Of a DNA stretch of 64,000 nucleotides, positions 19,314-31,800 are shown piece by piece; the stretch's first letter is position 1; every line of letters begins with the position of its first letter. Made by a program: the position numbers and the translations under genes. The notes below the pieces were generated by a model. The model was not told the DNA's origin and did no database searches. It was given only the letters and a program-made list of their open reading frames with translations. The DNA comes from Caldithrix abyssi (lineage in GTDB: Bacteria > Calditrichota > Calditrichia > Calditrichales > Calditrichaceae). The DNA lies in contig DRQG01000086.1 in NCBI GenBank assembly GCA_011369465.1, forward strand, positions 1 to 64,000. The letters run 5' to 3'.

Positions 19314-22300
19314 ATGAACCAGGAAAATATTCAGGATATTTACCCGCTATCACCCATGCAGCAGGGGATGCTGTTTCATAGCTTGTATGCGCCCGAGAGC
19401 GAGGTGTACACCGAACAACTCAGTTGCACGCTTACGGGACGTTTAGATATAGATGCTTTTAAAAAGGCCTGGCAGGCTGTTGTGGATCGCCATGATATGT
19501 TCCGTACGGCTTTTGTGTGGGAAGATTTGGACGAACCGCTGCAGGTTGTTAATAAAAACGCTGAGGTCCCGTTCGAAATTATTGATTGGACGGACAAGTC
19601 GGCGGAGGAAGTCGAAAAGGAATATCCGCTTTTCCGTCAAGCCGAACGTAAGCGCGGTTTGGATTTGAACGAAGCGCCGGTTATGCGCATCGCGCTTATC
19701 CGGGTAAGCGACGAATCCTTTCGTCTGGTCTGGAGCCATCATCACCTGCTATTGGACGGCTGGGGTATTCCCATAGTGCTTAAAGAAGTCATTACCTTTT
19801 ATCAAGCCTTTACCAAAGGGCAGGAACTTCGTTTGCCTCATCCCCCGCCTTACCGCGATTATATTGCCTGGTTGCAAGCTCAGGATATGGAAAAAGCGCG
19901 CCAATTCTGGACAGAACGTTTAAAAGGTATAGAAGCGTTTACGCCGATACCGGTTAAACGCACTGAAGCCGAAACGGAACAGGGCTATGATAAAAAACAG
20001 ATTGTTTTTTCTGCGAAAGAATCGGAGAAGCTAAATACTTTCAGCAAGACGCATCAAATTACATTAAACACATTACTTCAGGCAGGTTGGGCTTTTTTAC
20101 TGCATCGCTACAGTCAGGAGTCAGACGTTGTTTTCGGTTCTACCGTATCGGGCCGCCCGCCCGAACTTCCGGGTGTTGAGTTCATTATGGGGTTATTCAT
20201 AAACACCCTTCCGGTACGCGTAACAATCGATCCAAAGCAGAAAATATCGGAATGGTTAAAAAAATTGCAATTGGAACAAGCCGAAACACGCCAGTTTGAA
20301 TACACTCCTCTGGTGGATATCCGCAAGTGGAGCGATGTACCCAATTCCATGCCTTTATTTGAAAGTATTATCGTGTTTGAGAACTATCCGGCAGGGGAGC
20401 AACTGGCCCAGCAGGAAAACGAATTAACACTTAGTGATGTCATATCCTTCGAGCGAACGAATTTTCCGCTAACAGTGGTCGGCATCCCCGGGCAAAAATT
20501 CACTGTGGAAATCGCCTATGAAACAAACCTCTTCAATGCTGACACGATAGAACGGATGCTCGGACATTTGCACAATATTATCACATCTATGGCGGACAAT
20601 CCGCAAAGTACGCTTGGCCGGATTTCTATGCTGGACGAGGATGAATACAATCAGGTTATCCGTAACTGGAATAAAAGCGTCTTACCGCTTCCGCAGCCCG
20701 ACACCCTGCACAATATGTTCAGCCGGCAAGCGGCCGAAACCCCACAGGCTGTGGCCATCCGCCATAAGGAAGAGACTGTCACGTATCGGCAGGCCGATCG
20801 TTATACCAATCAACTGGCGCGATTGTTACAATCCAGGGGAGTACAACGCGGTGCTGTAGTAGCTATTTCCCTGCCGCGTTCCGTACGAATTCCTCTTTCG
20901 GTTTTCGGAGTATTCAAGGCCGGTGCGGCCTATATGCCCATCGATCCCGATTATCCCGAAGAACGCATCGAATTTATGCTAAAAGACTCCGCCGTTTCCG
21001 TATTGATTACGGAAAGCGCCTTGAGTGAACGGTTTAAGGATAAAGTGGATACGATTATTGAATTGGATACCATACACGCAGAGTTATCCGCACTGGATGA
21101 TACTCCTGTTAAGGACAAAGCGGAAGCAGAGGATCTGGCTTATCTTATTTATACATCCGGTTCTACCGGCAAACCGAAAGCAGTGCTGTTGCACCATTAC
21201 GGCGCTGTGCTCTTTTTTACCCGTTTTACGAAAGATATCGGTTTGCAGCCCGGGCGCACCATGCCGCAAATCGCTTCCTTCAGTTTTGATATTTCCACAA
21301 CGGAGATTGTCGGTACTCTGGTCAGCGGAGCCACATTGCTTATGCTGGATAAGGATACTCTTCTGGCGCCGGATCAATTAGCCGAAAGTTTTCAGAAATA
21401 TAACGTAACGACTACACTGATCCCGCCTTCGTTGCTGACTTTACTGCCGGAAGACAAATTATCCGGCTTACATACGGTGATGTCCGGAGGGGATGTTTGT
21501 CCGCCGTCGCTGGCCCGACGCTGGATGAAACGCTGTCGTTTTATGAACGGGTATGGGCCTACCGAAACCACCATAGGCGTGTTGTGGAACGTAATTACGG
21601 AAGAAGGCTTACAAGGCCTGGATACTGTGCCGCTCGGGTATTCGCCGGACGGCGTGCGCACCTATGTTTTGGATAAATACTTAAACCCCGTACCGGTTGG
21701 CGTGCCGGGAGAATTGCATATCGGCGGCCCCAACCTGGCCTGGGGATATTTAAACCGGCCGGAGATAACTGCGGAACAGTTTATTCCCGATCCCTTCAGC
21801 GGTTTCGAAGGAGAGCGTCTCTACAAAACGGGGGATCTGGTTCGCTGGCTGCCCGACGGCCGTATCGACTTTATCGGCCGGGTGGATTATCAGGTTAAAG
21901 TCCGCGGTTTTCGCATAGAATTGGGTGAGATCGAAGCCCGTCTGAATGAGATTGACGGTGTTGCCGAATCCATTGTAATTGTACGTGAAGATGCACCCGG
22001 CGATAAAAGGCTGGCGGCATACATCCGGCCGAAAGACGGCCAATCCCTGGATGCCCGGGAAGTGCGTGATTATTTAAAACAGAATTTGACCGAATACATG
22101 GTTCCAACGGCCATCATCGTCCTCGATAAGTTTCCATTAACCCCCAACGGTAAAATTAACCGTAAGGCGCTGCCGGCTCCGGAACAGGCAGATATCGCAG
22201 GCGACCTTTCCTACACTCCCCCGCGAACACCCGAAGAAGAACTCATCGCCAGTATCTGGGCCGATGTATTGGGTCTGGAAAAAGTGGGCGTAACCAACAG

Positions 22301-25300
22301 TTTTTTCGATCTCGGCGGTCATTCATTGCTGGCCACACAGGTTATATCCCGCCTGCGCGACGCTTTTGACGTGGACCTGGAACTGCGCCATCTTTTTGAG
22401 AAGCCAACCGTGGAACAGGTTGCCATCGAGATAGACCGTATCCGCAAACAGGAAGCGGGTGTGAGCGCGCCGCCCATCGAACCCGTACCGCGCGATCAGG
22501 ACCTGCCTCTGTCTTTCGCCCAGCAGCGTCTCTGGTTTCTCGATCAACTGGCGCCCGGCAATACTTCCTACAATATACCCACCGCCATGCGTTTGAGCGG
22601 TCGGTTAAATGTTGACGCCCTGGAAAAAAGCTTGCAGGAAATCGTACGCCGTCATGAATCATTGCGTACGGTTTTTCTGGACAAAGACGGAACCCCAGTT
22701 CAAATCGTCAAAGAAGATATCGGTTTTAAATTAAAGAAAACAGACCTCGGCGGTCTGCCTGTAGAAGAGCAGGAAAAGGAAGTTCTGCGGCTGGCCAAAG
22801 AAGATACCACTCTTCCGTTCGACCTGACCGTCGGGCCGCTGTTTCGCGCCCATCTGATCCGAATGACGGATGACGATCACGCCATAGTACTTAATATGCA
22901 TCATATCATCTCCGACGGCTGGTCGGTGGGCGTGCTAATGAACGAAATTATACAGCTTTATGTAGCCTTTAGCAAAAACCTGCCTTCTCCTCTGCCGGAG
23001 CTGAAAATTCAGTATCCCGATTTTGCCGCCTGGCAGCGCAAATGGCTTGCCGGAGAGGTACTGCAAAAACAAATCGATTACTGGAAACAGGAACTGGCCG
23101 GCGCTCCCCCGCTCTTGGAACTGCCTACCGACCGGCCCCGGCCGCCCATGCAAACTTTTGAGGGCGCCAAAGAGCCCTTGCGCCTCTCGCCTGAGCTATC
23201 TGCCGCTGTGCGTAAATTAAGCCAGGAACTGAGCGTTACGCCGTTTATGGCTTTGCTGGCTGCCTTTCAAACTTTACTGCACCGGTACAGCGGGCAGGAA
23301 CAGATTCTGGTCGGCTCGCCCATTGCCAACCGCACCAACTCGGCCATCGAGAAACTGATCGGCTTCTTCGTAAATACTCTGGTGCTCAAGGCCGATTTTG
23401 CGGAAAATCCGGCCTTTGAGGATTTACTGTTGCAGGTACGCGAAACCGCCCTGGGGGCTTATGCTCATCAGGATCTGCCATTTGAAAAACTGGTGGAAGA
23501 ATTGAATCCCGAACGTGATATGAGCCATTCCCCGTTGTTTCAGGTGGCTTTTGTACTGCAGAATGCGCCCACGCAGGACATGATTGAACTTCCGGAATTA
23601 ACCATGCGCGCTCTGGATTCCGCTTCCACTGTGGCAAAATACGATTTAACGTTGACTATGGTTGAAGCGGGCGATGAAATGCTCGGTTCCATGGAATATA
23701 ACACCGATCTTTTTGATCGGGAAACTATTGTACGCATGCTGGAACATTTTAAAATTGTCCTTGAACAAATGACCGCCGATCCGGAGCAATCCGTAGGGGA
23801 TATGCCGCTTCTTACGGAAAAAGAAAAGCAACAAATCCTTCTTGACTGGAATCGCAGCGCCCAATCGTTTCCCGCTGATAAATGTGTGCATCAGGTTTTT
23901 GAGGAATTGGCCAAACAACAGGCCCAGGCGCCCGCGCTGGTTTATCAAAGCGTGCCCGGCAAACCTGCAAAGGAGTTAAGCTATGGCGAACTGAATGCCC
24001 GGGCCAATAAGCTTGCACATTACCTTATCAAAAAAGGCGTCCGCACCGAAAGCATTGTTGGTATTTGTATGGAACGCTCGCTGGATATGGCCGTGAGCAT
24101 GCTGGCTATTCTCAAAGCCGGCGCAGCCTATGTGCCCATCGATCCCGCTTATCCCGAAGAGCGTATCCGCCACATGATCGGGGATTCCGGGCAATCCGTT
24201 TTGCTCACTCAGGAAGCGCTGCTGCCGCGTCTTTCCGCTCAGTCTGTGGAATGCCTCGCTGTGGACGCGCTCTGGCCGCAGCTCGAAGGTGAAAGCGCCG
24301 ATAATCCGGAATTGCCGCAAGACCCCGAAAATTTAGCGTATGTTATTTATACCTCGGGTTCTACCGGCAAGCCCAAAGGCACATTGCTGCGTCATCAGGG
24401 CGCCTGCAATCTGGCCGCAGCGCAGAAAAAAGCATTTGACATTCGGCCGGGCAGCCGGATTCTGCAATTTGCCTCGCTCAGTTTTGACGCGGCTACCTGG
24501 GAATTCGTCATGGCCTTGTTAAACGGCGCTACCCTGGTGCTCACCAGCGCGGAAACCATCGCCTCGGGCGAGCAGCTTACCGAATTAATCTCCGAGCAAA
24601 AGGTTACCACCATCACTCTGCCGCCTTCCGTACTGGCGGTTTGGCCCAAAAAAGAACTGCCCGATCTGCGCACGATTATTACCGCAGGTGAGGCTGTTTC
24701 CGGAGAGCTGGTGGCGGAATGGGGCGAGGGACGTCAATTTGTAAACGCGTACGGACCTACCGAAAGCACCGTTTGCGCTTCCATGCACGAGTGCTCCGGC
24801 AGCTATACACAGGGTCCGCCGATCGGTCGTCCCATCGGCAATTTTCAATTGTATATTCTTGACCGGTATATGCAGCCGGTTCCGGTTGGAGCGGCCGGTG
24901 AATTATGCATCGGCGGTATCGGTTTGGCCCGGGGGTATCATAATCTGCCCGCATTAACAGCCGAAAAGTTCATCCCCGATCCATTCGGCAGCAAGCCCGG
25001 CGCACGTTTGTACCGTACCGGCGATTTGGCCCGGTGGCTGCCCGACGGCAATGTCGAATTTTTAGGCCGCATAGACTTTCAGGTAAAAGTACGCGGTTTC
25101 CGTATTGAATTAGGCGAAATTGAAGCCGTTCTCAGCCAGCATGAACAAATCAAAGATTTGATCGTAATAGCCCGTGAAGACAAACCGGGCGAACGACGTT
25201 TGGCGGCCTACATTGTTGCCGATGATAACACCCAGCCGGACAGCAACGAACTGCGCACCTATCTGCGTCAACGGCTGCCCGACTATATGGTGCCCTCGGC

Positions 25301-25724
25301 CTTTGTATTGATGGAAGCTCTGCCGCTTACACCCAACGGTAAAGTGGACCGGCGCGCGCTGCCCAAACCGGAGATTTCCCGTGAAGATCTGAGCGCCGAA
25401 TATGTGGCCCCGCGCAACGAAACCGAAGAGAAACTGGCGGCGATCGTTGGAGACCTGCTGAATATAGAAAAAGTAGGCGTGCACGATAATTTCTTTGAAT
25501 TGGGCGGACATTCGCTGCTGGCTACGCAGTTTATGTCCCGCGTCAAATCAACCTTTCAGGTGGAACTGCCGCTGCGCACTCTGTTTGAAAAACCGACCAC
25601 GGCGCAAATTGCGGAAGAGATCGAAAAAGCCGGACAGCAGGATAAACCGGCCGCTGAGGCCGCGCCCAAAATAAAACGGGTGGCCCGCAGCGCCCGAACC
25701 GTAAAACGTTCGGACCTGGATTGA
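19314..25724 (+). CDS. NRPS: C(DCL)-A(unknown)-T-C-A(Phe)-T
   Basis: Bimodular synthetase of 2136 residues with the same layout as the second synthetase. The first condensation domain (YPLSPMQQGMLFHS, PGVEFIMGLFINTLPVR) has the signature of a D-residue acceptor, matching the epimerisation domain that ends the previous synthetase. Carrier serines are near 1004 and 2067. The first pocket reads D-I-T-L-M-G-G-I-G-K. It shares six positions with the aspartate code (D-L-T-K-V-G-H-I-G-K) but lacks the lysine, so I leave it unassigned. The second reads D-A-W-T-I-A-A-V-C-K and should take Phe. The short N-terminus is slightly acidic (MNQENIQDI) and the C-terminal tail is basic (PKIKRVARSARTVKRS). The start is 43 bp beyond the repeat array that flanks the four-helix gene. 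Confidence 0.97.
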   Translation: MNQENIQDIYPLSPMQQGMLFHSLYAPESEVYTEQLSCTLTGRLDIDAFKKAWQAVVDRHDMFRTAFVWEDLDEPLQVVNKNAEVPFEIIDWTDKSAEEVEKEYPLFRQAERKRGLDLNEAPVMRIALIRVSDESFRLVWSHHHLLLDGWGIPIVLKEVITFYQAFTKGQELRLPHPPPYRDYIAWLQAQDMEKARQFWTERLKGIEAFTPIPVKRTEAETEQGYDKKQIVFSAKESEKLNTFSKTHQITLNTLLQAGWAFLLHRYSQESDVVFGSTVSGRPPELPGVEFIMGLFINTLPVRVTIDPKQKISEWLKKLQLEQAETRQFEYTPLVDIRKWSDVPNSMPLFESIIVFENYPAGEQLAQQENELTLSDVISFERTNFPLTVVGIPGQKFTVEIAYETNLFNADTIERMLGHLHNIITSMADNPQSTLGRISMLDEDEYNQVIRNWNKSVLPLPQPDTLHNMFSRQAAETPQAVAIRHKEETVTYRQADRYTNQLARLLQSRGVQRGAVVAISLPRSVRIPLSVFGVFKAGAAYMPIDPDYPEERIEFMLKDSAVSVLITESALSERFKDKVDTIIELDTIHAELSALDDTPVKDKAEAEDLAYLIYTSGSTGKPKAVLLHHYGAVLFFTRFTKDIGLQPGRTMPQIASFSFDISTTEIVGTLVSGATLLMLDKDTLLAPDQLAESFQKYNVTTTLIPPSLLTLLPEDKLSGLHTVMSGGDVCPPSLARRWMKRCRFMNGYGPTETTIGVLWNVITEEGLQGLDTVPLGYSPDGVRTYVLDKYLNPVPVGVPGELHIGGPNLAWGYLNRPEITAEQFIPDPFSGFEGERLYKTGDLVRWLPDGRIDFIGRVDYQVKVRGFRIELGEIEARLNEIDGVAESIVIVREDAPGDKRLAAYIRPKDGQSLDAREVRDYLKQNLTEYMVPTAIIVLDKFPLTPNGKINRKALPAPEQADIAGDLSYTPPRTPEEELIASIWADVLGLEKVGVTNSFFDLGGHSLLATQVISRLRDAFDVDLELRHLFEKPTVEQVAIEIDRIRKQEAGVSAPPIEPVPRDQDLPLSFAQQRLWFLDQLAPGNTSYNIPTAMRLSGRLNVDALEKSLQEIVRRHESLRTVFLDKDGTPVQIVKEDIGFKLKKTDLGGLPVEEQEKEVLRLAKEDTTLPFDLTVGPLFRAHLIRMTDDDHAIVLNMHHIISDGWSVGVLMNEIIQLYVAFSKNLPSPLPELKIQYPDFAAWQRKWLAGEVLQKQIDYWKQELAGAPPLLELPTDRPRPPMQTFEGAKEPLRLSPELSAAVRKLSQELSVTPFMALLAAFQTLLHRYSGQEQILVGSPIANRTNSAIEKLIGFFVNTLVLKADFAENPAFEDLLLQVRETALGAYAHQDLPFEKLVEELNPERDMSHSPLFQVAFVLQNAPTQDMIELPELTMRALDSASTVAKYDLTLTMVEAGDEMLGSMEYNTDLFDRETIVRMLEHFKIVLEQMTADPEQSVGDMPLLTEKEKQQILLDWNRSAQSFPADKCVHQVFEELAKQQAQAPALVYQSVPGKPAKELSYGELNARANKLAHYLIKKGVRTESIVGICMERSLDMAVSMLAILKAGAAYVPIDPAYPEERIRHMIGDSGQSVLLTQEALLPRLSAQSVECLAVDALWPQLEGESADNPELPQDPENLAYVIYTSGSTGKPKGTLLRHQGACNLAAAQKKAFDIRPGSRILQFASLSFDAATWEFVMALLNGATLVLTSAETIASGEQLTELISEQKVTTITLPPSVLAVWPKKELPDLRTIITAGEAVSGELVAEWGEGRQFVNAYGPTESTVCASMHECSGSYTQGPPIGRPIGNFQLYILDRYMQPVPVGAAGELCIGGIGLARGYHNLPALTAEKFIPDPFGSKPGARLYRTGDLARWLPDGNVEFLGRIDFQVKVRGFRIELGEIEAVLSQHEQIKDLIVIAREDKPGERRLAAYIVADDNTQPDSNELRTYLRQRLPDYMVPSAFVLMEALPLTPNGKVDRRALPKPEISREDLSAEYVAPRNETEEKLAAIVGDLLNIEKVGVHDNFFELGGHSLLATQFMSRVKSTFQVELPLRTLFEKPTTAQIAEEIEKAGQQDKPAAEAAPKIKRVARSARTVKRSDLD

Positions 25725-25895
25725 TTTTAAATATGAAATCGGGCAAAGAAAACGTCCGTTTATTCGTCGGGCAACCGACAGGTACGAATATCCTTTTTTT
25801 GATATAAAAATGTGATTTCTTACCTATATTCTGTTTATTTCGTTTTGTAAGTTTTTTGTTTTTAATATATTACGGCTATAAGGATGCGGAGATAG

Positions 25896-28800
25896 ATGAA
25901 GGAAAACGATATTAAAGAGGCGCCGGTAAGCGAAACCGCAGAGCAGGAAGTATATGTTTTTCCCGCTTCCTTCGGGCAAAAACGTCTGTGGTTTCTGGAC
26001 CAGTTTGAACCGAATAGCCCATACTACAACATTCCCTCGGCCTTTCGTTTGAAAGGTCCCTTCCGTCTTGATGTGTTTCAGAAAGCCATAGATGAAATCG
26101 TGGATCGGCACGAATCGCTGCGCACCACTTTTGCCATGATGGACGGTGAAACCGTACAGATCATCTATCCCGACTTCAAACTCGACGTTCCCGTTATCGA
26201 TCTTCAGCATCTTCCCGACGCGGAGCGCGAAAAAGAAATCCGCAGGCTTGCCAATCAGGAAGCCCGCAAACCTTTTGACCTGAAAAAAGGACCGCTGGCC
26301 CGGGTAACGGTACTCAAAGCCGGACCGGAGGATCATGTGATTCTGCTTACCCTGCATCACATTATCTCCGACGGCTGGTCTATGGGCGTGCTGATTGGCG
26401 AAATCTCGGCTCTGTATGCCGCTTTTTCCGCAGGCGAACCTTCCCCGCTGCCCGAGCTACCTCTGCAATATGCCGACTATGCCGAATGGCAGAAAGAGTA
26501 TTTGCAGGGCGAAGTTTTGGAAAAGCAGCTCAACTACTGGAAAAACCATTTGGGCGAAAACCCGCCCGTGCTGGAGCTGCCCACCGACCGGCCGCGTCCT
26601 GCGGTGCAAACCAATGCCGGAGCGACCGCCAACATCAAAATTGAAGCTCCGATTGCCGCGGCGATAAAAAAGGCCGGTCAAAAAGAAGGCGCAACGGTAT
26701 TTATGACTCTGCTGGCCGCTTTTAAGATATTGTTGTACCGTTATTCGGGGCAGGAACGCCTCAGTGTGGGCACTCCTATCGCCAACCGCACGCAGGGCGA
26801 AACCGAGGGGTTGATCGGCCTGTTTATCAACACGCTGGTGCTTAAAACCGATCTGGATGCCGGACAATCGTTCCGTGAACTGGTGCGCAATGTCCGCACC
26901 ACCACGCTGGACGCTTACGAAAACCAGGACCTGCCCTTCGAATATCTGGTGGACGCTTTGCAGAAGGACCGTGATATTCGCACTTCGCCGCTGTTTCAGG
27001 TCATGTTTATTTTGCAAAATGCGCCGGTGAGCATGCGCCGGGTGTCGGATTTGCAGATGGAAATGCTTAAAGTGGATATGGGCACCAGCACTTTTGATAT
27101 TACCTTCAATGTATCGGAAAGTCCGGCCGGCTTCAGCATCACAGCGGAATACAACACCGATTTGTTCAACGCTTCCACCATCGAGCGCATGTTGCGGCAC
27201 TACAAAAATCTGCTGGAACAAATAGGCCAAAATCCCGATCAGCCGATCGGCCGGATACCTTTTTTAAGTAAAGAAGAAACCGACACCATTCTGCATAAAT
27301 GGAACAACACAACCGTTCCGTTCCCCTCTGACGCCTGTGTACACCAGCTTATTGAAAATCAATGTGCGCAAAAAGGACAAAATACCGCCGTAATTGCCGG
27401 CGAAGAACGGCTGACATACGAAGAGCTTAACAACCGCGCCAACCGCCTGGCCCGTTACCTGATAGAAGCCGGAGTCGCACCCGAAGACCGGGTGGGCATC
27501 AGCCTGGAACGATCTGCGGAGATGGTTATCGGCCTGCTGGCGATTTTGAAAAGCGGCGCCGCTTACGTACCCCTCGATCCCAACTACCCGACCGAGCGTC
27601 TGGAATATATGATTGAAGATTCCGCCATGGATATTCTGATCACACAGGAATCGTTAAAAGAGCGCTTTCAACGCGACGGTTTGCACATCATCAGCATCGA
27701 CGGTGAGGCGGAAAAAATCGCCCGGCAGAAAGAAACCAATCCGCAGGTGCATGTTTTACCGGAAAACACGGCCTATATCATTTATACCTCGGGTTCCACC
27801 GGCAAGCCCAAAGGGGTTATGATTCAACACCGTTCGGTGGTCAATCACAACCGCTTTGTTATCAACCGATTCGAATTGCAGGAGCAGGACCGCATGTTGC
27901 AGTTTGCCACGATCAATTTTGACGCTGCGGTCGAAGAGATCTTTCCCACCCTGCAATGCGGAGCGGCGGTTGTTTTGCGCGGCAAGGAAGTGCTCATTTC
28001 CGGAGCAGAGCTGCTTGCCCTTATTGAAAAACATGGCCTGACCATTTTAGATTTACCCACCGCTTACTGGCATCAATGGGTAAACGAACTTGACGAACAG
28101 GGGCAACAGATTCCGGACGGCTTAAAACTGGTGATTTTAGGCGGGGACAAAGCCTCTCCCGAACACGTGGCCCGCTGGAATAAACTGGGCGGAGAAAAAG
28201 TGCGTTTGCTCAACACTTACGGGCCTACCGAAACGACCATCATCTGTACATCATACGAAGCTACGGAGACAGATCGTAATAGCAAAAATCCATTGGAACT
28301 GCCCATCGGCGAACCCATTGCCAATACGACGGCCTATATTCTGGATAAAAACCTTCAGCTCTGCCCGGTGGGCGTACCGGGCGAACTGCATATCGGCGGC
28401 GAGAGTCTGGCCCGCGGCTATCTTAACCGGCCCGAACTGACCGCCGAAAAATTTATCCCCGATCCCTTTAGTCAAAAGCCGGGCGGACGTTTGTATAAAA
28501 CCGGCGATCTGGTTAAATACCGGCCCGACGGTAACATCGAATTTATTGGACGGGTGGATTACCAGCTCAAAATCCGCGGGTTTCGGGTGGAACCGGGCGA
28601 AATTGAGAATGTTTTGCTGGAACATAGCGATATTCGCGATGCGGCAGTTATCGCCCGTCAGGAAAAGAACCGCGAAAAACAACTGATCGCTTATCTGGTT
28701 GCCGATGACGGCAAAGAACCCGCCGCAGGTGATTTGCGCCGCTTTCTGGCCGAACATCTTCCGGAATATATGGTTCCCGCAGCTTTTGTATTTTTGGATA

Positions 28801-31800
28801 AAATCCCGCTTACCGCCAACGGAAAAGTGGATCGTAAAGCCCTGCCCGATCCCGACAGCGCCCTGTTTATAGAAAGCAGCGAAACCGAGTTTATCGCTCC
28901 GCGAACGCCCAGCGAAGAAGTCGTCGCGGAGCTGTGCGCCGAGGTTTTGGGACTGGAAAGCGTTGGCGTTATCCACAATTTCTTTGAATTGGGCGGGCAT
29001 TCTTTGTTGGCCACCCAGTTAATATCACGCGTAAACAAGGCTTTTGAAGTCGAAGTTCCGCTGCGTAAAATTTTCGAAGAACCCACTGTGGCCGGGCTGG
29101 CCCGGGCCGTGGACGAGGCAAAGCTGCAACAGGCCGGTATTCCGGCGCCGCCTATCGAACCTGTGCCGCGGGATCAGGACCTGCCGCTTTCCTTTGCCCA
29201 GCACCGTCTCTGGTTTCTGGACAAACTAGAGCCCAACAGCCCTTTCTACAATATACCGGAAACGTATCGTGTGCGCGGCCCTCTGGATATTGAGATTCTG
29301 GAAAAAAGTTTCAATGCCATTCTCGACCGGCATGAAATACTGCGCACGACCTTCGGTGAAAAAGACGGCAATCCGGTTTTGAATATTGCCGAAGAGTTTA
29401 CCTATACACTGCCCGTGAACGACATCAGCGCTTTATCCGAAGAGGAACGGGAAACGGAACTGCGAAATCTTGTCCGGAAACGCGCTCTGCAGCCCATCCC
29501 GCTGGATCGTCTTCCTCTCTTCCATCTGGAAATCGTTAAACTTGCCGCAGAGGAACACGCCGTTATACTGATCATGCATCACATCATTTCGGATAATTGG
29601 TCGTCTCAAATTTTGATGGGCGAACTGGCTGCTCTTTATGCCGCCTTTAGCGAAGACATGCCCAACCCTCTGCCTGATCTGCGCTTGCAATACGCCGATT
29701 ATGCCTACTGGCAGCGCAACTGGCTGCAAGGGGAAGTGCTGGAAAAACAGATTGCCTTCTGGAAAAAGGAACTCAGCGGGGCGCCGCCGGTACTGGAACT
29801 GCCTACCGACCGGCCCCGGCCAGCCATGCAGACCTTTAACGGCGATTTTGTCAAATTTCAACTACCGCAAAAATTAAGCGAAAAAATAAAAGATATTTCG
29901 CACAGGGAAGGCGCCACGCTGTTTATGACCCTGCTGGCCGCTTTTCAGGCCCTGCTGTACCGTTATTCCGGCCAGGATGACATTACGGTGGGAAGCCCGG
30001 TGGCAAATCGCAACCGCACCGAAGTGGAAGGACTGATCGGCTTTTTTGTAAATACGCTGGTTCTGCGCGGACGGCTTCAGGGCAATCCTTCTTTTACAGA
30101 ATTGATTCGCCGGACCAAAGAAACAGCCATGAACGCCTATGCTCATCAGGAGCTGCCCTTCGAGAAAATTGTTGACGCCGTACAGCCCGAACGCGATATG
30201 AGTCACTCGCCTTTGTTTCAGGTGATGTTTGCCCTGCAAACCAGCGGCGGACTGTCTATAAAAGCCGGCAAACAAATGCCGCTGCAAATCGAACCTTTGG
30301 AAGCGCACAGCAAAACCGCCAAATTCGACTTAACCCTGTTCATGATGGAGAGCGGCGATCATCTGGCCGGCGCCATGGAATACAACACCGATCTGTTTGA
30401 TCGCAGCACGATCGAACGGTTGCTGCGCCATTTTGAAACCCTGTTAAATGTGCTTACGGAAGACCCACAGCGGCGCATCGCCACCGCGCCTCTGTTGAGC
30501 GGAGAAGAGCGTAAAACGGTGCTGGAAGAATGGAACGGCAAACCCCGACCGCTGCATTTCGATAAAACCATCGTAGAAATCTTTGAAGACCGGGTCAGGC
30601 AGAATCCCGAAGCCATTGCTGTCCGCTTCGGCAGCCAAACGCTCACCTATAAAGCATTGAACGAACAGGCCAACCGGCTGGCCCACTATTTGAGACAAAA
30701 AGGCCTCTCAACAGATGGATTGGCCGGTGTATGTATCGAACGCTCCCCGGAAATGATTGTGGCCCTTTTGGCTGTTCTAAAAGCCGGAGGCGCTTATGTG
30801 CCGGTCGATCCCGGGTATCCGGACGAGCGCATTCGTTACATTTTGTCCGATGCGCAGCCGCATATTCTGCTGACCACAGAGGGCCTTTTGCCCCGATTTG
30901 AAACCCTTTCTGTCGAAACTTTATGTCTGGACAGGGACAAAGCTCTGTTTGAAAATATGCCGCGTAAAAATCCCGGCGTCTATCCGGATAAAGAAAATCT
31001 GGCCTATATGATTTATACATCCGGTTCCACCGGTAAACCCAAAGGAACGCTCATCACCCATCGCGGACTTACCAATTATCTCAACTGGACCTGGCAGGCC
31101 TATCCACTTCAATCCGGAAACGGCTCGCTGGTGCATTCTACCATCGCTTTTGACGCCACCGTCACAGCGGTTTATACTCCCCTGCTCAATGGGAAAACCG
31201 TTACTCTTGTACCCGAAAGTAACGATCTGGAAGAGCTGTCCCGCGCTTTGCTGGAGTACGGTGATTTCAGCGTGGTTAAAATTACGCCCGCCCATCTGGA
31301 GATGCTCAGCCATCAGATCCCGGCGGAAAAGGCGCAGGGCAGGACGCACGCTTTTGTAATCGGCGGCGAAAACCTTACGGCGGAACAAATCCGTTTTTGG
31401 CAGGAAAATGCGCCGCAGACCCTTTTGTTTAACGAATACGGCCCCACCGAAACGGTGGTTGGCTGTGTGGTTTACGAAGCCTCGCAATGGCGCGGCGAAG
31501 GCTCGGTACCCATCGGCCGGGCGATCGACAATACAACGGTTTACATTTTAAATGATTATCTGGAACCGGTTCCGGCGGGCGTTCCCGGCGAGCTGTACAT
31601 CGGCGGCGAGGGCGTGGCGCGCGGGTATCATAACCGCGCCGATTTGACCGCGGAACGTTTTCTTCCCGATCCGTTTTCTAAAAAACCCGGCGCACGTATG
31701 TACAAAACCGGCGACCTGGTTAAGTACCATAAAGACGGCATCATGGAATTTTTAGGCCGCACCGACAATCAGGTCAAAATCCGCGGCTACCGTATCGAAT

